This document shows, piece after piece, positions 10,291-21,460 of a stretch of DNA of 64,000 bases. Where the stretch lies: contig JAINUG010000039.1 in NCBI GenBank assembly GCA_029706075.1, forward strand, positions 1,573,501 to 1,637,500, given 5' to 3'. The position numbers and the translations under genes were made by a program. Within the stretch, counting starts at the first letter, position 1. Each line of letters opens with the position of its first letter. The stretch is from Aldrovandia affinis. Lineage: Eukaryota > Chordata > Actinopteri > Notacanthiformes > Halosauridae. The notes under the pieces are model-generated. The model saw nothing but the letters and a program-made list of their open reading frames with translations. It was not told the origin of the DNA and ran no database searches.

Positions 10291-12047
10291 TCCTCCCTCC
10301 TCCCTCCTCCTGTGAGCGGCTGCCACACCCGCTCTCCCGTCCACCTCGCGTTGCTCTGTGAATTCTCCACGACGTCCCCTCCCCTTCAATCGTCATACTG
10401 AGGTTACGGTCTGAGCCCCACCCCGGAGGGACTATCATTGTCACCTTTGCTGTATTCTAGGGAACGGTTTATAAATCTGTGTTTTAATGTGTCATGAGAA
10501 ACAGCATCATTAATTAATCGAAATGTCTTGTTGTTTTTTTTCTTTGTTTTTGTAAGCCCTCTCTTCGAATTGCACCAACAGACCGACCTGCCATCGGACC
10601 TTATTTTTCTACTGGTGAGACACCAGATCAGAGCTCCTCTTTTAAGGTCAGAGTGATGAACATGGATGAAGATAACAATGGCAGCTGCTGGAACACACTC
10701 GATACAGAGCCGAGGACAACAGCGGCAGCCTCTCACGTTTCCTTTTATATTAGAGAACTCTCTCCCCTGCAGTTCATTTTATCGCTGCATTACCCAAACC
10801 AAAATGGGGGGAAAAAACACAATACAACATTGTACGGAGAGTAGTCTCATGGATGCGCCTGTTTCTTAATGGCATTTCAAAGGCAGGAAACATTCTACTG
10901 AGTGTTTCAGGGCTTGCTGCTTTTTCTAAAAATAAAATCACCTGTATTGATTTTTGTCATTCCCCTTCCTTGATATAGTCCTAATTTAATGATGCTTTTA
11001 AAGATCCCTACTGAAACTGTTCCTGCCTTTTTTTTACAAGATGTTTAATGTCTGCCACATTACACTGATTAGTTTTGCTATGATAGATATCCTCAAACCG
11101 CTCCTGAAAATGGTAAGGCTGTCTTCCCGTTCTTTTCCATCTCATCTCAGGTTTACCGATTTCACATGAGTTGAAATTCTACATTTTAAATGTGTTCAAA
11201 TTCATATCCATCGCAAGCGGGTGGTATTTTTTCATTACACTCCTGTAGAACTGAAGTAGGGGGGTTAAGAAATAATTTTTATTTTGTTTTGTTTGCATAT
11301 TTTCTTTTCTTTTTGTTTTAGGGACGTTTATTGTAGTAATACAAAATCCCTGAGGCTGAGGGAAATCCACCACAAAAAAACATTGCCTTCTTCTTTTCAC
11401 ACATTGTACATGTGACATGTTTTGCTGTAAAACGCTTTGGTTAAGCCTGTTCTGATATATTTCTGGTAGTTTTGGGGCCTGGAGCATACGGGAGTGTACA
11501 GAGGCTGCATGCTGAACTACAAGAGAATGGATTCATGTGGGCGTTCCCACTTTGATCTCTCTTTGTGGCTACACTGACATCTTTGTGCAATAAATAGCTC
11601 CTTCAGACCGGCAACATTGCATAACTGTGTAATTAGCTGTATTCTTTTTTTTTTATTGCTCTTAAGAGTTGAGCTGTAGCATAACCAATTAAACAGGCAT
11701 GCGACCTGCCAGTTACAAGCCTCTCGCTTGTGTCAATGAATTAGGGCCTCACTTGTCCAACAATATCATTTTATACCTTTTCTTACTAGGATCAGGCAGG
11801 GTGAGACTGAAGGCTCATTTCCAACCACATTTCCCAGAGGCCTAAGGGTGGAAATGGAGCTTTTTGACATGAATGTTTTGGTTACTTTTCTGTACGGAAA
11901 ATATAAAAAGAATGATTGATGTAAGCAGTTGACCTTTAAGTGATTGATTCCAAATGTTTCGCCCAAATAATTATCTTTATAATACATGGCTTCACAATCA
12001 TATGTATTTGTAGAGTATGGTGCCGGTGTGCATGCATGTCTGTGCCT
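10291..12047. other. Non-coding interval
   Basis: Unique sequence with T-rich stretches at 10533, 11032 and 11646. CTCC/TCCCTCC runs lie just after the hAT element (10289-10312). No exon was recognised. Confidence 0.4.
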
Positions 12048-12068
12048 TTGTGTGTGTGTGTGTGTGTA
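12048..12068. repeat. Short (GT)n
   Basis: About ten GT units. Confidence 0.9.
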
Positions 12069-12165
12069 CATCCACACATTGGACAGTATGGTCATTATAA
12101 TGGGTGAAAGAGCACTATTTCAATGTTATTACAGTTTAATAATATGACATGGCTGAAAGAAGGTT

Positions 12166-12171
<6 letters not shown>

Positions 12172-12206
<35 letters not shown>
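12172..12206. repeat. (CA)n microsatellite
   Basis: About 17 CA units. Confidence 0.95.
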
Positions 12207-12208
<2 letters not shown>

Positions 12209-12408
12209 TTGCTTCTTAAGTTAGAACTCATATGTTACATGCGAACATAGCTGTGAGTTGACACCAGTAGGTGTTGCTCTAGTCAGATCAAAATGCTTCT
12301 GTGGCACTCCTTTTGGTGGGATGTGAATTGGGAGCAGTTAATGGCATGAGTGTTAACAGGGCCCAGCCTGAATGTTGTGCTGCGTTGTTTCTCATGCGTT
12401 GTCAATTA

Positions 12409-13273
12409 CACTTTTTCTCAGTTGTTTACACACGTTTTCTGAAAGCATACCTCATATTCTCAGAACTCTACACACAAATCCAAAAATACACACACAAAAG
12501 GCAAAACTCCACAAATTTGTTGTCATATGGGACAATAAGTTTCCACCGGACTGCTGTGGTCCATAATTGGTTTGACCATCACCCACCATTTCAAGTTCTC
12601 CCCCTTCCACCTTACTCACCTTTCCTGAACCCTATTGAGGAATTATGTTCGGCGTGGCGTTGGAAGGTGTATGACCGCCGACCCTACCAATGCGCAACTC
12701 TCCTCCAGGCGATGGAAGAGGCCTGTGGCAACATTGATGTGGAGGCGTGCCAAGGCTGGATACACCACTCAAGACGGTACTTCCCCCGATGTTTGGCAAG
12801 AGAGGACATCGCTTGCGATGTTGATGAGGCGCTGTGGCCAGATGCACATCGAAGACAGGATGGACTATAATTTCAATATACTGTATTACTGTTTACAGTA
12901 CAATGATCATGTAATCTTCAGTTAAAATAATTGTGTCTGATACTGTTATTAAGAATAAACAAATTAGTTTGTTTCCCCATTGCATTTGTGTTCATAGTCT
13001 ATATTTACAGAATGCTACAAATGAAAATGCCAAAGACTCTAGATAATAGTGTTTTATGCTGTTATGCATGTGGAAAGAGCTATTTATTTGGTGTTTGTGT
13101 GTAAAGTTGTGATGCAAAAATACCATTTTTGGCAGAGTTTATATAGTTTTGAATTAAGTGTTTGTTTTTGCAAGAGATGTAAGATATTCTGTATTTTGTG
13201 TATACGTTTTTGTTTTTTGTATGTAGAGTTTCGACAAAGAGGGCTCTAGTGTTTTAGCAATAGTAAAAAACTG
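12409..13273 (+). mobile_element. IS630/Tc1-type element, internally deleted
   Basis: The left terminus is at 12409-12433 (CACTTTTTCTCAG then TTGTTTACACAC) and sits after TA (12407-12408). A diverged right terminus, TAGTAAAAAACTG, ends at 13273 and is followed by TA. Between them lie a truncated transposase (12521-12867) and about 400 bp of AT-rich 3' sequence. The stretch between the terminus and the catalytic region is only about 90 bp, so the N-terminal half of the gene has been lost. The left terminus matches the far right end at 13935-13959 even better (23/25 bp), so the two elements in this block belong to one family. Confidence 0.7.
12521..12867 (+). pseudogene. DDE transposase C-terminal fragment (IS630/Tc1-type)
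   Basis: The fragment begins with VVIWDN, where the Asp fits the second catalytic position. A frameshift follows, then FHRTAVVHNWF, LPPYSPFLNPIEELCSAWRW with the catalytic Glu, and a tail with the landmarks LAREDIACDVDEALWPD. Stop is at 12868. The tail matches the opposite-strand copy at 13310-13621. The N-terminal half and first Asp are missing, and the frameshift lies between Asp and Glu, so it is inactive. The longer open frame starting at 12301 mixes flanking DNA with the transposase, and its Met is not a real start. Confidence 0.8.
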
Positions 13274-13275
13274 TA

Positions 13276-13959
13276 ATAGAAAAGTGTACTGTACACGGTC
13301 AAAAATAAATTAGGCTGCATCCTGTCTTCTGTTTTGGTCTGGCCACAGCACCTCATCAACATCGCAGGCAATGTTCTCCCTGGCCAAGCAGTGGGGGAAG
13401 TATCGCCTAGCATGGCGAATCCAGCCCTGAAAAGCTTCTACAGCTATATCTGCACGTGCATCTTCCATAGCTTGCAGAAGGGGTATACGCATATGGGGAT
13501 TGTGGTCATAGACCTTCCATCTCCAGGCAGAAAAAAACTCCTCAATCAGATTTAGAAATGGAGAATATGGTGGGAAATAAACTACTGAAAAGCGTGGGTG
13601 GTCAATGAACCTCTGGGCCATCTATCTGGTCTGGTGGAATGAGCATGTTATGTAGCGCAACATGTGTTTGCCCATGTGAGGAGTCAGTGTGGATAGTAGG
13701 ACATTTAAGTTTAGCATTTTGAGTTACAGTGTGTTCCATGTGAACACAAGAGATTTTATTCATGAAGATTGTGCCAAATGTAGAGAATTGTGTGTTGTGT
13801 TATGAAAAAAGTGTGGTTTAGAACTGCAATCTTAGTGTAAAGCAGGAAATGTGCTTGTATTTTAGCAGAATTGGTTCAGGGAGTTGGCACATGAGTTACA
13901 GGTTGTGGTCATTGTGTCTCAAGTACCAGTGTTAGTGTGTAAACAATTGAGAAAAACTG
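13276..13959 (-). mobile_element. Second IS630/Tc1-type element, inverted
   Basis: In the minus orientation it starts at the terminus 13959-13935, flanked by TA at 13960-13961, and runs through about 310 bp of non-coding DNA to the transposase fragment at 13621-13310. Its own 3' terminus is not seen. The sequence stops near 13276, right at the end of the first element, so it may have been truncated there. Confidence 0.65.
13310..13621 (-). pseudogene. DDE transposase C-terminal fragment, inverted copy
   Basis: The minus frame reads FPPYSPFLNLIEEFFSAWRW with the catalytic-type Glu, then LLQAMEDARADIAVEAFQGW and LARENIACDVDEVLWPD. It aligns end to end with the + strand copy at 12560-12867 and ends three residues after NRRQ. 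The catalytic Asp region and everything before it are missing. It has no internal stop. The apparent Met start lies inside the ancestral protein. Confidence 0.8.
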
Positions 13960-13961
13960 TA

Positions 13962-14813
13962 ATACAGCAAATGTGATGGACCTATTGCAGCAGGCAGGGT
14001 CCATAACTCTAGGTTGCACTGTGTCACCCAAGGCTCACGGTGGGTGAATATTACTTTTCCTATTCGATTCCATCTCACTTTCAATTCTGTGTAATTATGC
14101 CGGTTTAAGTCATGTTTATCGATCACTTCAATATGCTATTATTGCAGTCGTTCGTGATATCAAGTTGAAATATGTCCGGAAAATACAAAACATGCTAATC
14201 AGGCTTTACAGTTTGCAAGCTGTTCAATGCAAAAATATGAACCATTCCAATTAAATCTTTGCAAAATCGTGTATATACATGTATTGAAAAAAAGATGATG
14301 ATTAAAATGTTTGCATTTAATTTACTGGCCACTGTATATGAGACATGAACCACTGCATGACTGTGCACATATAAACATACAGCATGACACTTCTGGGGTG
14401 ATTTAAGGCCCTTGGCATTACCCCAGGCATGCCATATATTCTTGTATACCGTATGCATGTTCCCATGGTTAATATCATGTATTTTTTAATGTCTACTGCC
14501 TATTTTACATTCACCATTGACTTTCCATGAAGGCTGAACATTCGGTGTTGCATTACATTGTGAGTTTTTCATTTTTTTTTTGGCCGAGCAGGATTACAGC
14601 TGGTTATCCGTGCTCAGGCAGCGCTTCAGACACCTACACACACTGTCATCTGCTCCCGCCCCCGCCAGGCCCCCACCAGGCCCCTCCATCTCCCTGTATC
14701 AATCCGCCCGAGAATTCAGCCTAGGACTCCCATCTGTGAAGTGGGGAACAAGACACAGCCTGTTAGGTGCAAACTTCACCATGGCACAGAATGAAACCTA
14801 CAGCACATGCTGG

Positions 14814-14817
<4 letters not shown>
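13962..14817. other. Non-coding interval
   Basis: Unique sequence. A CCCGCCCCCGCCAGGCCC-like stretch near 14655-14685 is locally GC-rich. The open frame running into the CT repeat is not a gene. Confidence 0.4.
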
Positions 14818-14877
<60 letters not shown>

Positions 14878-14951
14878 GCTCTCCCTCTCACTTGCTCTCT
14901 CTCTCTGTCTTTCTGTCCCTCTCTCTCTCTTTTAATAATAATAATAATAAT
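14818..14951. repeat. (CT)n tract followed by (TAA)n
   Basis: About 28 CT units (14818-14873), then CT-rich sequence, then six or so TAA units (14934-14951). Ser/Leu open frames here are repeat artefacts. Confidence 0.97.
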
Positions 14952-14984
14952 TTACTCTTTCTCTTTCTCTATACGTGTACATAT

Positions 14985-15060
14985 ATATAATAAACGTTAT
15001 TTGTAGAGCACCTTTCGTGAAACATTTGCAATCCAAAGTGCTTGACAGAAAACAATTACA
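14985..15060. repeat. Fragment of TTTGTAGAGCACCTTTC-type fish repeat
   Basis: ACGTTATTTGTAGAGCACC followed by CAATCCAAAGTGCTTGACAG follows the widespread fish module of a 'TATATAGCGCC' start and an 'AAAGTGCTTTACA' middle. It is distantly related in layout to the copies at 4918 and 36346. Confidence 0.45.
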
Positions 15061-16054
15061 AAAAAAGAGGACGTTCTAAAAACGAGACTCAATAACATTT
15101 ACAGACCTATTTCACTGTGGGAGTGCATGCTACATCCTGAGCGATCTCGCTAATCCGTGAGGTTATTTATGAAGTGATAACATGATAAAGTGTAACGTGA
15201 GCCTCCCTTGGTGAAATTACACAACATCAATAAAGCTAATTGAGTTTCCTGGTTGATTGCTGCGGCCGCTCCGTTCTATCGCCGGCACCAGTCATTTTGG
15301 GGAACGTTAACCAGGCAGCACGGAAGCGCGCACAGCAGCGGTGGCATGGCAACTCAGGCTGAGTCCACCCTTAAGATTGTTACTGACTAGCAGTGGCATG
15401 CGAGAGCGGCGTGCGCGTCGCTTCCGAGCGGCGCACATCGCCACTGCCAGGTAGGCAGTCGTAATCACTAGTGATAGCCTGACAAACGCCCACCGTTTAT
15501 GTCTAATTAGAGAATCAACAATAACTCTGTGTCAATGTGATACTGCGCGCGTGTGTCATTTCAGCGGGACCCGCGGTGCCTGGTTCTGCCAGCCCCATTT
15601 ATCTCAGCGGCGCGGGCCGGGCCGTGGCGCAGTGAGCTCATCCACCACAATGCGGCTCGGAGATACCCCTCACCTACGCCGTCACCCACTGCCTCTCTCA
15701 CACCAAGCGGCTTCACCGTGGCTGGCACGGCCCGTTATTCATACGCCCCCAGCAGTTGACGTTGTTTGTGGCAACGTGCGTAGCTCTTGCGATGCGAGGC
15801 CGGTCAGGTTTCATGAACCCCATAATGGCTGGAGCTACAATCAGCTGTCAATCATTGACTTGTTTCAACCAATCGAAATGTTTTGCCTTCCACTGCAAAG
15901 CACAATGATTGGTTTAATTAAGTGCTTCAATGGCACTGTGGTAGTACCGCCCTTTTTTCGACCTCACTCCACAGCTCATGTGATGCGTAACCATTTATTT
16001 GGCGGAATATTCACAGAAGGAATTCGGGTCAAACGTCTTTCCTGAGAGGACAAC
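15061..16054. other. Non-coding interval with a CpG-rich hairpin
   Basis: 15240-15760 is relatively GC- and CpG-rich. Within it, 15391-15446 is a 56-bp hairpin (CAGTGGCATGCG ... CGCACATCGCCACTG) with hAT-like CAGTGG/CCACTG ends but no target duplication. The 164-codon open frame at 15551-16045 shows no domain and low plausibility. Confidence 0.4.
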
Positions 16055-16145
16055 AGAGGTGCCCCATGGGGGGGAAGGGGGGATTGAACTCACAACTCTC
16101 TGGCAACAGTTTAGATTTCCCCAAGCCACTCTTTCTTACCACTTC
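16055..16145 (-). repeat. Possible tRNA-derived SINE head
   Basis: On the minus strand, GTGAGTTCAATCCCC resembles a Pol III box B and is preceded by AGTGGCTTGGGGAAATC as a weak box A. No SINE tail is seen. Confidence 0.3.
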
Positions 16146-19100
16146 TGTCAGACACAGACGGCTCCAGCTGCAACGAGAGCAATTTTGCATGAATATGATA
16201 TATGATGGTCTGTCTAGAAGACCTAATAATCAACACTTACCCTCACGCTTGCTGGTTATATTCAGCCATCTCCCCGGTCCGGTGTCGGCACCATTCATTT
16301 TCATTTTATGAAAAAGCGGAGCTGATTTAGGTAAACATGAAACATGTATTAAAGGGATGTGTTAAAGTAGAAATCATCTCCCTGTGATTCAGGCTATTGG
16401 AATCTCTGAACATTTTGTTTAATGCACTTTTCCACTGCTATTGCCCACTAGCCAGAGAGAATCTTCTACACTGCCAGCCACACAATGTAGCTCAGGAAAA
16501 CTAGTGCTGAACGGAGTAGAGGTTCATGACATCTGCTAACCCAGGGTGGGAAATTCTGTTCCATCCATTACCCCAGCTCACTTACCTAGTTAGCTGTACA
16601 CACCAATGCAGGTTCACTCGTAGATTAGACCACAGTAAAACCTTTCATATAGGAACAGAAGAACAGTCTTCGGCTGTCATTCATGAGCTTATTAAGCACT
16701 TTAACTATAATATCCGATCATTTAAATAATTCACCTTAATTAAAAGTTAAGAGCAGAAGTTGGCATGTAATCCAGAAACAGAAACAGCCCTTCTTGTCCA
16801 CTCCTGTGCTAACTTGTAGGCACCTGGTGAAAAGCTAGGCTATTGTGCTATCACGATGATAATGATACGATTCCAGTTGATGCAATAATACAATAGGAAT
16901 AGATGAAACAAGGAAAATAACCAATTTGAGCAAAAACAAATTGCACAAATTCAAGAAATTGGTTATACATACCCTTTGTAAATTGACTAAATTGCAGTAA
17001 ATGTCAGTTTAAGCTAAGCACACAAGTAGCTTAGCAACATGTTCAGTTCTTGAATTATTTCGAGTTCAGTTATGAACTATTTTACATATATTGAATATGC
17101 TAAATAATTCATTTCTGCAAATATTCGGTGGAATAATGGCAGTAGCAGATTTTTCAGTGTAAATTAAATCTTGCAAATTAATCTTTGGTGTACCCTTACC
17201 ATTGACACAATAGTCATTTTCAGATCTCTTCTGTTTGTCATTCTGTTTTTTTTTGACTATCTAAGCAAAGTAGTTTCCCTGTGCCACAAATTCCATATGG
17301 AATAATTTATTAGGCCTCTAATCCCTCTCTGTGATCTCCCGCCAGCTGTCAGGCGTCATTACGGCAGATTGATCTGCAACTTCGACGGGGACGGGCACGT
17401 TTACGGCGAGCACTCCCGGTGAACTTTGGGCGCTCATCGTTTTTTCCGTGTGACAGAAGCAATATCTATCCTGTAGAGTCATTATTATCAGACAGGGAGT
17501 AAAGCGAGCAGCAGCTGCTATGAGGAATGGTAATATAGGATTCATTCCTTCAGCTGAGGCTCTCTGAAGGTTAGCCTTCTCACAAAGTGAACTCAGCCTT
17601 GTTCATCATCTCTAATGTTGTTATTTGTCCCTTTATGTGGTGGAATTGTGGTGACAGCATGGGGCGGGGGGGTTGTGTTTTTTTAGCTGCAAGCTTTTGT
17701 TCTGTGGGCCTCACTCATGCTGGACGAGTTCTGCTCTTCCCATTGGGTCTGTTTATCCAATCGGAGAGCGCACCGGGGCGATGTAGATTGATATTTTTGA
17801 AAACCGTTGCGTTGTTGAGCCGCCTGTGCGGTAAAGGCAGCTGTTCGTGAAGCGGCAATCAATCTGACAATGACTCTCCATGGCTTAACACACTCTGCCT
17901 TCTTGTCCAATGAGGCCTGTTGATACAAAATAAATTGACCAATCTTGAAAAATCAGGTGTCCCCCATTAACCAATAGACAGATAGTAAATGTGGACGTGT
18001 TGAATGTAGACCGGAAGAGATACCTGAGGAGTTGGAGATGGATCAGAAGTTCCAGAAGCTGACAGCCAAATTTTAAAGAAGCCCCTAATTTAGAGGACAC
18101 CTCAGGGCAAGATCAAAGGTCACCAGGAGGCCAAGAGAGGGACACTTTCATCGAGGCGTGTTGTGCTGGGTGATGGGAAGTGTTGCAAAAATAAAAAACA
18201 AAAAAGTGTGTCCTTTCAATTTTTTTGTGCATATTTTATTCTCCAGACACCTTCAGGGAACAATGCAACTGAAGCTTTTTTATTTTTCTGAAATCAACAT
18301 TTCCCCCCCCCTTACCCAATAGTACCTTACATCCAGCATCAGTAAACAGAATTAGCTAAATAAATAACATAACAAAGCCTACATGCTTTGACATGTGTAA
18401 GCAGCATTTATGAAGCTAACGCTAACACACAAGATGTAAGGAAATAATATACGAAAGAATGAATGTAGGAAAGGTGAGGGGACTTGTCATGTCCACACAA
18501 AGGCTTTCAGCTCTGGCCAGTAGGGCTAAAGGACAGGTGCGTTACAGTGTGCTCCACCCACAATCACTGTGTACTGCAGGTGCATGGTTTGAGCGCTAGA
18601 TAACATTGAGCCACTTGGCAATTTGCCTTGGTCATTTTTTGATTGGTTCTTACAATACTGTCTGTCCTCCAGGCTTCTGCACAAAGGGAAGATATGCTGC
18701 GTTACACACACAGTGGTACTGGTGAATATCTGATGACAATGCCTGGCCCGTGAAATGACATTACCACAATTACTGTAATTACTTTCCAGCGCTGCAACAA
18801 ATTGCAGTATTAAGAAGTTGCAGTAATTAATGCATGCATTTTCCCCATTTTCATTTGACATGCAAATTAAATCAATTCCTGCAGATGTATTAAAAAAGCA
18901 GCGTTGATTGCCATCATTATTTTAGTGGACTTATGGGAGACGACGGAGCACAACCAACCACTTTAACGCTGGCTGTTATGTAACAAATTTCATTTTACAA
19001 CCTGTGCAAACCTCATGCACATGAAATCCAATCTTATCCTAATGCTACGTTTACTGTATTTCCACGCATTGTATAATCACTGTGGGGGTGAGGTGGGGCA

Positions 19101-19869
19101 GGGGGATGGTTTTAATGAAGTCTTGGTTCCACCTTCTAACATTGTTTGTCTAACATTATCTATACTCCCCCCCCCACCCCCGCACCCAACCTCCCTGAGC
19201 CATACCGTACAAATTAGTTGCAGTCTTACCTGCTATACTCTTAAATATAGATCTATGTTGTTGTTGTTGTTTAACAGCTCCTGAAGGAACTGACAAGTCA
19301 TGAGGCTTATTATTTTGTGGTTGTTGCAGAGGCAGTGGCAGAATAAAACAACATATGTTTCTATACATAGTGGGAGTGCTGTTTTTCGGCAAAGTTTTCA
19401 TAAGCCATTAAAGCTTTTATTACAAAGCACTTTGAAGCACACTCAAATTGCATTAGGCCTATTTTAACCTAGCCCGAGTATGTGGGGTTTTCACGCTCAT
19501 ATCAACACTTCACATGGTCTCCAGGCAACAAGAGCAGGCATTGCTGTATGCTGTTCAAAACGTTCAAAGCTTTTATCAATTCTCAAAGACTCGGCTGGGA
19601 CCAGCCGTGAACTGCCCTATTCTTACATGTTCATTTGAAACACCTACATTTATAAAAACAAATTCCTGAAGCAGAAGTCTGCCATAAAATGCTAGCTCTA
19701 AATCGCAAGCCTGTGCTAGTGCCTGGTGATCTCAATAATGATAATTGCTTCTGCGTGATCTCAAACCTATGCTCATAAACCATCAAATTTGAAATCCAGT
19801 TTGATAAAGATGCTCCACAGCACAGATATGGAGCAGAAGGAGCTTTCCCATATCCATAAAGCAGCTCAG
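16146..19869. other. Non-coding interval
   Basis: Unique AT-rich DNA. At 16690-16750 there is a run of homeodomain-like sites (TTAAATAATTCACC, TTAATTAAAAG). 17320-17560 is an unusually GC-rich island. At 17990-18080 a short frame reads PEEIPEELEMDQKFQKLTAKF and then stops, without clear exon borders. A TTG run lies at 19257-19271. Confidence 0.4.
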
Positions 19870-20112
19870 AATAGGAACACTGATCTAGGATCAGTTCTGC
19901 ATTTCAGCTCATAATGGATAATGTTAGCATACGTACAGGGGAAAGCTGATCCTAGATCAGCACTCCCACTCAGATTCTTCATGAATATGGGCCCTGATCC
20001 AGGATCAGTTTAGCCTTTTAGCTCATAATGGATAAGGCTAGGAGATGGCCAGGTTAAACCTGATCCTGGATTAGCACACCCCCTCTGAGACGCTTCATGA
20101 ATACAGGCCCTG
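19870..20112. repeat. Tandem pair of CTGATC-hairpin repeats
   Basis: Two head-to-tail units of about 120 bp. Each has GAT(C/A)(T/C)AGGATCAG near its start, then CAGCTCATAATGGATAA or the same with one change, then CTGATCCT(A/G)GAT(C/T)AGCAC, and ends with CTTCATGAATA-(T/C)GGCCCTG. The GATC-rich halves are inverted repeats, so each unit can fold. It matches a dispersed teleost MITE-like repeat. Confidence 0.75.
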
Positions 20113-21130
20113 GCCTGCTCCGGTCGGTAGAACCCCAGTCACCTCCCCTGGGTGGGCCGTGGGGTTTCTCTGCGGACTGCGCTGTAGGACTGAACAGTCT
20201 GGAGCATCACTCCCTCTGCTGGAGGCTTGGTCATTTCTCTGCACGTTTAGAGCAGTGGAGCATTTGCATTTCCACAGTGCTGTGTCAGGGCACAGTAAAC
20301 AACCTCTGCCTCTGTGCCCTTATAAATAGAACGAATGTCCTAGAATAAAACGGAATTATTTCTATATTGCTGTGGTTGCGGTTGTTTTATTCGGATGTTT
20401 GTTTTTTCCTCTGGCCTCGGGTTTTATGTGCTTCTGTTACAGTTGCCAACACGTGTCAGAGAGCAAGAGATATGCTACTGTACACAGACCAGGCTTTGTA
20501 GACTGCGTTTGGCTGTCACTAGTTTAGTTCTCCTTTGTTATTTAAGAAAAAACTTAATTCGCTGAATGTTAGTTAATTCACTTTGGGCATCTCAATGGAT
20601 TTTCCAGGTTAAGGTATACAGTCAAAGGAATAATCTGTACAAAATCATAATGAGAAAATGATGTGATCACATATAAATATGTGATCAATTAGACCCACGA
20701 AAAGAGGGGGAGTCCTAGTTATGAGAAAATAGAGTATTTGTCAGAAAGACTTTTCTGAAGAATGAGATCAAAACAAGAATACGATAGAAGATGCCTAATA
20801 TCGTTTGACACAAGAAAAACAATCAGCCTGAAGGTGTCTTTACCTTTAAATAGCGGACAGTTATGATCACATGATGACAAAATTATTTTTCGTCTACTGT
20901 ACTCCTAAAGGTGACAAGGAGTCAGGTGTTCAATGTCAGTGCCTAAATAGATGAGTGTGACCTGCAGCAGTCTGAGAGATGGAGCCGCTCTCCCCGGGCA
21001 GAGGGAGGAAGTGATTAAACTATAGTATCGGTGAGCATCGCTTTCATACAATGACTGCCTACGGGGGAGAACAGAGCAGCACTGTAGAGTTCTGTCCTCG
21101 CGTAATGTGCTGAATGAGAGCCTTTGGCTG
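20113..21130. other. Non-coding interval
   Basis: Unique sequence. ATGTGATCA...ATATGTGATCA near 20660-20690 is a short local repeat. No exon was recognised. Confidence 0.4.
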
Positions 21131-21266
21131 TCCTCTCTCCCTCACTCTCTCCCTCCCTCTCCCCCCCCCTCTCTCCCCTACCTCTCTCTCTCTCTCTCTT
21201 ACACACACGCACACACACACGCACACACACACAAACACACACACGCACACAAACACACACGCACAA

Positions 21267-21301
<35 letters not shown>

Positions 21302-21348
21302 AACACACACACACACACACACGCACATGCACACACACACACACACAC

Positions 21349-21420
<72 letters not shown>

Positions 21421-21460
21421 AACACACCCACACAAACACACACAAACACACACGCACAGA
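21131..21460. repeat. Long (CT)n-(CA)n compound microsatellite
   Basis: A CTCCCTCT-type tract (21131-21200) leads into about 260 bp of CA repeat broken by CACGCA and CAAACA. The overlapping open frames of over 100 codons are His/Thr or Val/Cys repeats and should not be treated as genes. Confidence 0.98.

Noticed and set aside
12301-12520. N-terminal part of the 189-codon frame before the transposase fragment
   Set aside because: It spans flanking DNA and the element's terminal repeat, so it is not part of the transposase.
15551-16045. 164-codon + open frame in GC-rich DNA
   Set aside because: GC-rich sequence lowers stop frequency; no recognisable motif or exon boundary.
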